Assembly (NCBI GenBank): GCA_963669155.1
Contig: OZ022589.1
Coordinates: forward strand, 9,195,641-9,259,640
Direction: 5' to 3'
Length of the DNA: 64,000 nt
Source of the DNA: Arbacia lixula
Lineage: Eukaryota; Echinodermata; Echinoidea; Arbacioida; Arbaciidae
Below, piece by piece: positions 60,294 to 64,000 of this stretch. The stretch's first letter is position 1; each line of letters begins with the position of its first letter. Below the pieces are notes generated by a model, which was given only the letters and a program-made list of their open reading frames with translations, had not been told where the DNA came from and ran no database searches. A program made the translations under genes and the position numbers.

Positions 60294-60872
60294 AAAGGGA
60301 CATACAACTGAGCTTTTGTGGTGCGATATCGCTTATAGAGGGTGCAGCAATCGATGGCGTTCAGCGATGGTCTTATCAGTCCCACCCCATTGCCGGCACT
60401 GCCCCACCCTCAAGATCTGCAAACCTGTGCTAGTGGCGATCTTGTGTTAAGTCGCTAACTGAGGAGTTCTGGAGCATGGCCCGCCTCGGGTAAAATTTGT
60501 CGAAAATTGAGGTGTTCCTGAGTGTGGCCCGGCTCGGTTAACATTCGGGAAGCTCCGTATAACTTCGGCAAACAAGCACGCAATTGAAGTGATACAGGTG
60601 ATTTTACATGTGATATGTGCTCATTTTGTGAACATGCACCATAGCGTGTCAAAGACTGTTGCTAGTAGCACACACGCACGAGATGGCCACTAACACAGTT
60701 TTCTTCAGATCTTGAGGGTGGGGCAGTGCCGGCACTGGGGTGGGGCAGTGCCGGCACTGGGGTGGGGCAGTGCCGGCACTGGGGTGGGGCTGAAAGGACC
60801 GCCCAACATTGCAGCATCCTCTCTAAAAAAAAACGATATCGCGCCACAAAAGCTCAGTTGTATGTCCCTTTA
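60294..60872. mobile_element. TIR element with GC-rich minisatellite core
   Basis: Inverted ends 'aaagggacatacaactgagc' and (inverted) the same sequence, continuing through 'ttttgtgg.gcgatatcg'. TTAA adjoins both ends, a target typical of Kolobok or piggyBac-type elements (inference). Within it, near the right end (60714-60787), are three tandem 22-base units 'ggggtggggcagtgccggca' + ct. A single inverted copy is near the left end. No transposase. Confidence 0.8.
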
Positions 60873-60960
60873 AGAGGAAAAGATGAGCCTTGTATGTGGT
60901 CAAGAATACCAGGGTCATGTCTTTGAACTCTCTGTGTGTCAGATTAGTCTCTGCTCTATG

Positions 60961-60982
60961 GCATGTGTGTGTGTGTGTGTGT
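60961..60982. repeat. (GT)n microsatellite
   Basis: Eleven GT units. Confidence 0.9.
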
Positions 60983-61149
60983 TACTTGTGATGAAATCTA
61001 CACATGGCACACAAAGAAAAGAGTTGCGATTGATCTGACTAGATCGCAAGTCCAATCCCCCTATTTGTAATATACAGATAGTTACGATTGATATCAATCA
61101 CAAGTCAAGATGCGATCAATCGCAATTCCTTATAAGACAGGGCCCTGGC

Positions 61150-61327
61150 GGGTGTTTCACCAAGCTGTTCGAAAGTTTTGAACGGCTTTACGAACGACTG
61201 GGGATCCCTTCTTGAGCTAAATGCGATATTACACTTTGTTCATTGAGAATCTGTTTAGCACAAGAAGGGATCACCAGTCATTCGTAAAGTCGTTCGTAAC
61301 TTACGAACAGCTTGGTGAAACACCTCC
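61150..61327. mobile_element. Foldback MITE family E, copy 3
   Basis: 'gggtgtttcaccaagctgtt' to the inverted end, with the same core blocks as 20153-20331 and 25495-25671. Confidence 0.9.
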
Positions 61328-61650
61328 CCCGGTGTGGTACAGGCCGTCTTAAGATCACCCAGACGGTGATCCAGCTTGAATTAGTCTCAAACTTTTGCCC
61401 AAATTCCTTCACATATGACAGACTCAATTGAATCAACATTCAATGAGGTCTAAAGGGTACTGTTGATACCAGCTTCCATGCAACCTGTTACACAGTACCT
61501 ATGACACGGGGCTTCTGAGGTAAATAGTCATAAAGCCTGGGTGGCAGGCTACCAAGACTATGAAATGCACATATCAACAAATGCACAGAGGCTGCCACAG
61601 CCAGCGTAGATAGATCCCAGAGCTGCATCAAATAATCGAGGGATTCACAC

Positions 61651-61777
61651 CATTCTCCCAGTCCACTTCGAATGTCGGCCATTTCGTCCGCAGGCAGGAT
61701 TTGAGGGGCGTGGCTTCCGTGAGCACCTCCAGCTCGCCAGGGTTACGGGCAGAGCCCCGTCCCTTATGAAACATAAC
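61651..61777 (-). CDS. Exon of an unrecognised gene (downstream of 62998-63085)
   Basis: Acceptor cacccag|GTT in phase 0, open through VMFHKGRGSARNPGELEVLT, EATPLKSCLRTKWPTFEVDW, ENG. A possible donor g|gtgtga is weak. If it is not used, the frame ends at TGA at 61630-61628 after VNPSII, which would make this the last exon. GC-rich codon use contrasts with the surrounding AT-rich DNA. Family unknown. Confidence 0.5.
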
Positions 61778-62539
61778 CTGGGTGTGATATAAATGACATG
61801 AGACAGTACATCAACATTTCATTGAATATCATGTTCTTGTTTCATTGTATTATCCACTCTCGCCAATATTATGATTTTTATTGATAACATTTGAATTACA
61901 CATATCGACATTGAAAATATCAAAATTTCTGCAGATTCTTTGATTATTTTTGACAGAAAAATCCTTTTTAGATTTATTTGATTTGATTTAATATTGCTAT
62001 TAAAGACATGACTTTCAAATCAAACTGATGTCCTCTGACCAGTCCCAGATTTGACTCGGGATGACTCTGGTCGTCTCTTATACCCATGCATACCTTTTCG
62101 TTGGGGTTAGAGCGTCGGAGGCCGTTGTAGTGATAGACAGTAAAGTACTCCGGAAGTATCCTATCTGGCTGCTCAGATATACAAACAAACAAAAAAACGC
62201 TAAATTAAATACACAAATCAAAAATACCATTTTAAAAATTAAAAAAAAACAGATGAAGATAAAAATGTTTACACAGAATCAAGCACACAAAGCCACCATA
62301 AAAACACATGAAGATTCAGAAATCACATATTTCCCAATGAAAACATAATTTCTGAGTCAACGATCTGGCATCAATCTCTCACATGGACAGAATACAAAGG
62401 AATTATAATATATATTAGATATTTCATGATTACCACCATCAGGGTGATATACATTATATCAAACTTCATGTAACAACTTCCATAACACAGGTCCGTTTTT
62501 ATGTGAAAATTCAAGTAACTGGGGATCGTTTGCAAGCAA

Positions 62540-62880
62540 CAGAAATGTGGTTCCTCAGACGTATGTTAAGGATCCAATGGACATGCCACACATAAAACAC
62601 AACCGTTTTAGAGAGGGCAGGCAGACAATGTATTTTACTAAAAACAATTAGGAAACAGCAGCTGGACTTTTCAGGCCACTGTGTGAGAAAGGGAAGTTTG
62701 GAGTGTTTGTTTCTAACTGGAAAGATAGCAGGAAAGAGAGATCGAGGGCACCAAACAGTAACGTTTCTGCAGAGCATTGCAACGTGGACTGGGCTGAAGA
62801 AGATTGAGCTTCTTAGACTGGCAATGGAAAGGAAAGCCTGGCATTTCATGGTCATCAACGTCAAGAGATATGGCACTTGA
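62540..62880 (+). mobile_element. LINE fragment, reverse-transcriptase C-terminal region, broken
   Basis: The plus strand encodes the familiar post-RT block: MLRIQWTCHT, then after a stop and frameshift QLDFSGHCVRKGSLECLFLT, GKIAGKRDRGHQTVTFLQ, and a closing ERKAWHFMVINVKRYGT followed by TGA. The GHC.R, LTGKI.GKR.RG and W.FM.N motifs are those of non-LTR elements. Orientation is opposite to the flanking host exons. It sits in the intron between 61777 and 62998. Confidence 0.8.
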
Positions 62881-62997
62881 GAGAGAGAGAAACATTCATA
62901 ATAAAGTGTTGACTTTCTGATCACATATGAATACATCTAAATAAAATAGATATGAAAGGAAAAAAACAAAAAATGGTATTTAATAGGATTAACTTAC

Positions 62998-63085
62998 CTC
63001 GTCTGGAAAGAATTCTGCCATGAATGAGTTTTGGAGGATGATGCCACATTTCTCTGGGTCCAAACGCTGGACCATGAACTCAACA
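62998..63085 (-). CDS. Exon of an unrecognised gene
   Basis: Acceptor ttcctgcag|T and a consensus donor GAG|gtaagt. One base plus 29 codons: VEFMVQRLDPEKCGIILQNS then FMAEFFPDE. It exits in phase 0, matching the exon at 61651-61777. The upstream part must lie beyond 63085, probably outside the window. I cannot name the family; the text looks like a conserved globular domain. Confidence 0.6.
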
Positions 63086-63327
63086 CTGCAGGAAAAAGAG
63101 AGTAAAAGGACTTTCACTTAAGAAACGACTTTCAGAAATGTCTGTAATTCCATGCTCCCACATGAATAGACAAAACAGTTTAATAAAGCTAAAAGCAAAC
63201 TGTTTTTGGAGCAATAATCAGAAAGGTCATTGTGGATTTTAAGTTTTTGGAACCTTCTATACAGGTTTTAATGCCTCAAAATACTGCTGTATTTATCAAA
63301 TGTGTGAACATTGAGATACAGATACAG

Positions 63328-64000
63328 GGAAACCCCGTTATAACGAACACGGATATAGCGAGCACCCCCTTATTACGAGGAAATTTCTTGGGGCCCAATT
63401 TTTCTTCCATAGATCTCTGTGTATTCTGCTTCTGATATAACGAGATCGGCTATAGCGAAATTTCTGCTATAACGAGGCAAATTCCCAGCCCAAGAGTAAA
63501 GAAAAACAAAGGAAATCGACCCCGTTATTACGAGCACTCGCTTCAGCCACGCCGCCCAGCAAGGGAAACGCAACAACAAACATAAGCGATGATTTCGCAC
63601 CGTCAAACACATCGCCTCGCGAGAGACTGATCACGCACGCCGTGCGAGAATCTATGCACACAAAATGACACGTGCAAGAGGGCACATGGCGTGCATATAC
63701 AATACAACAGTACATGTACATGTACTGTAGTGAGAGTACATGGATTTCCTCTCTCTGCGAGTGCTGCGAGAAGGCCACTGCGCTTGTGTCACAAAATCTG
63801 CGGGGTTTCCCCACTGAACTGTACGTCATGTAGAGTAAGGCATGGCCGCGCGCGGCGGTGGGGTTCCTTTCCTTACGCATAGCAACACAGATTAGCTGTC
63901 GCTGATTGGTTGATCGTTCTTGCTTTTGTATGCCTAAGAAACGTACATTGGGAAGGAAGGTTCCAGAATAAAAGGGGTGTGTCTCGTTAAGAATGAAGTG
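63328..64000. mobile_element. Tigger/pogo-like repeat, right end outside window
   Basis: Starts cagggaaaccccgttataac and contains repeated cgttat(a/t)acgag motifs in the first 200 bases, typical of subterminal repeats in pogo-type elements. The rest has no transposase-like ORF and runs off the window, so family assignment is tentative. Confidence 0.5.

Noticed and set aside
62511-62936. 141-residue minus-strand ORF
   Set aside because: Antisense shadow of the plus-strand LINE fragment.

Overview
This window is non-coding-rich eukaryotic DNA. Short exons have GT/AG boundaries, introns run to kilobases, CA/GT microsatellites are frequent, and dozens of small inverted-repeat transposons are present. 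The repeat style (foldback MITEs, Tc1-like ends, 'ccgtccgtccg' elements, gtacatgta-rich spacers) suggests a marine deuterostome, most likely an echinoderm. That is an inference from style and no marker gene confirms it. There is a 200-base assembly gap at 35792-35991. I saw no bacterial genes, CRISPR arrays or rRNA.

Layout. (1) About 9.5-29.7 kb, plus strand: part of a spliced gene I cannot name. Three phase-compatible internal exons (24415-24567, 25258-25360, 29514-29668) encode a Ser/Pro-rich segment with basic phospho-site-like motifs (RRYTF, RRWHSG, LARQFSD). Two possible first exons (9523-9567, 17972-18004) both end in the phase the next exon needs. Just before the third exon lie four decayed tandem copies of it, each closing with an in-frame stop. 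(2) About 29.7-38.9 kb: repeats, including a hAT-like element, a Harbinger-like MITE and two minisatellites, plus the assembly gap and a broken ankyrin-repeat fragment. (3) 38.9-44.4 kb, minus strand: fossil territory, with a decayed transposase-like ORF cluster beside three damaged copies of a BEN-domain gene. (4) 46.0-48.6 kb: two neighbouring repeat elements built alike, both carrying perfect AGGTCA direct repeats. (5) 49.9-54.0 kb, minus strand: the best gene here, five phase-consistent exons giving a complete 467-residue single-pass membrane protein of unknown family. (6) 61.6-63.1 kb, minus strand: two exons of another unrecognised gene that continues beyond the window.

Mobile elements are the main content: two 5'-truncated LINE fragments (one with an 11-base target-site duplication), foldback families in several copies, Tc1/mariner-, hAT-, Harbinger- and Mutator-like non-autonomous elements, and tRNA-Thr-like SINE heads. 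Function is unknown for all three multi-exon genes; only exon structure and composition are claimed. Most short ORFs in the window are chance or lie inside repeats.
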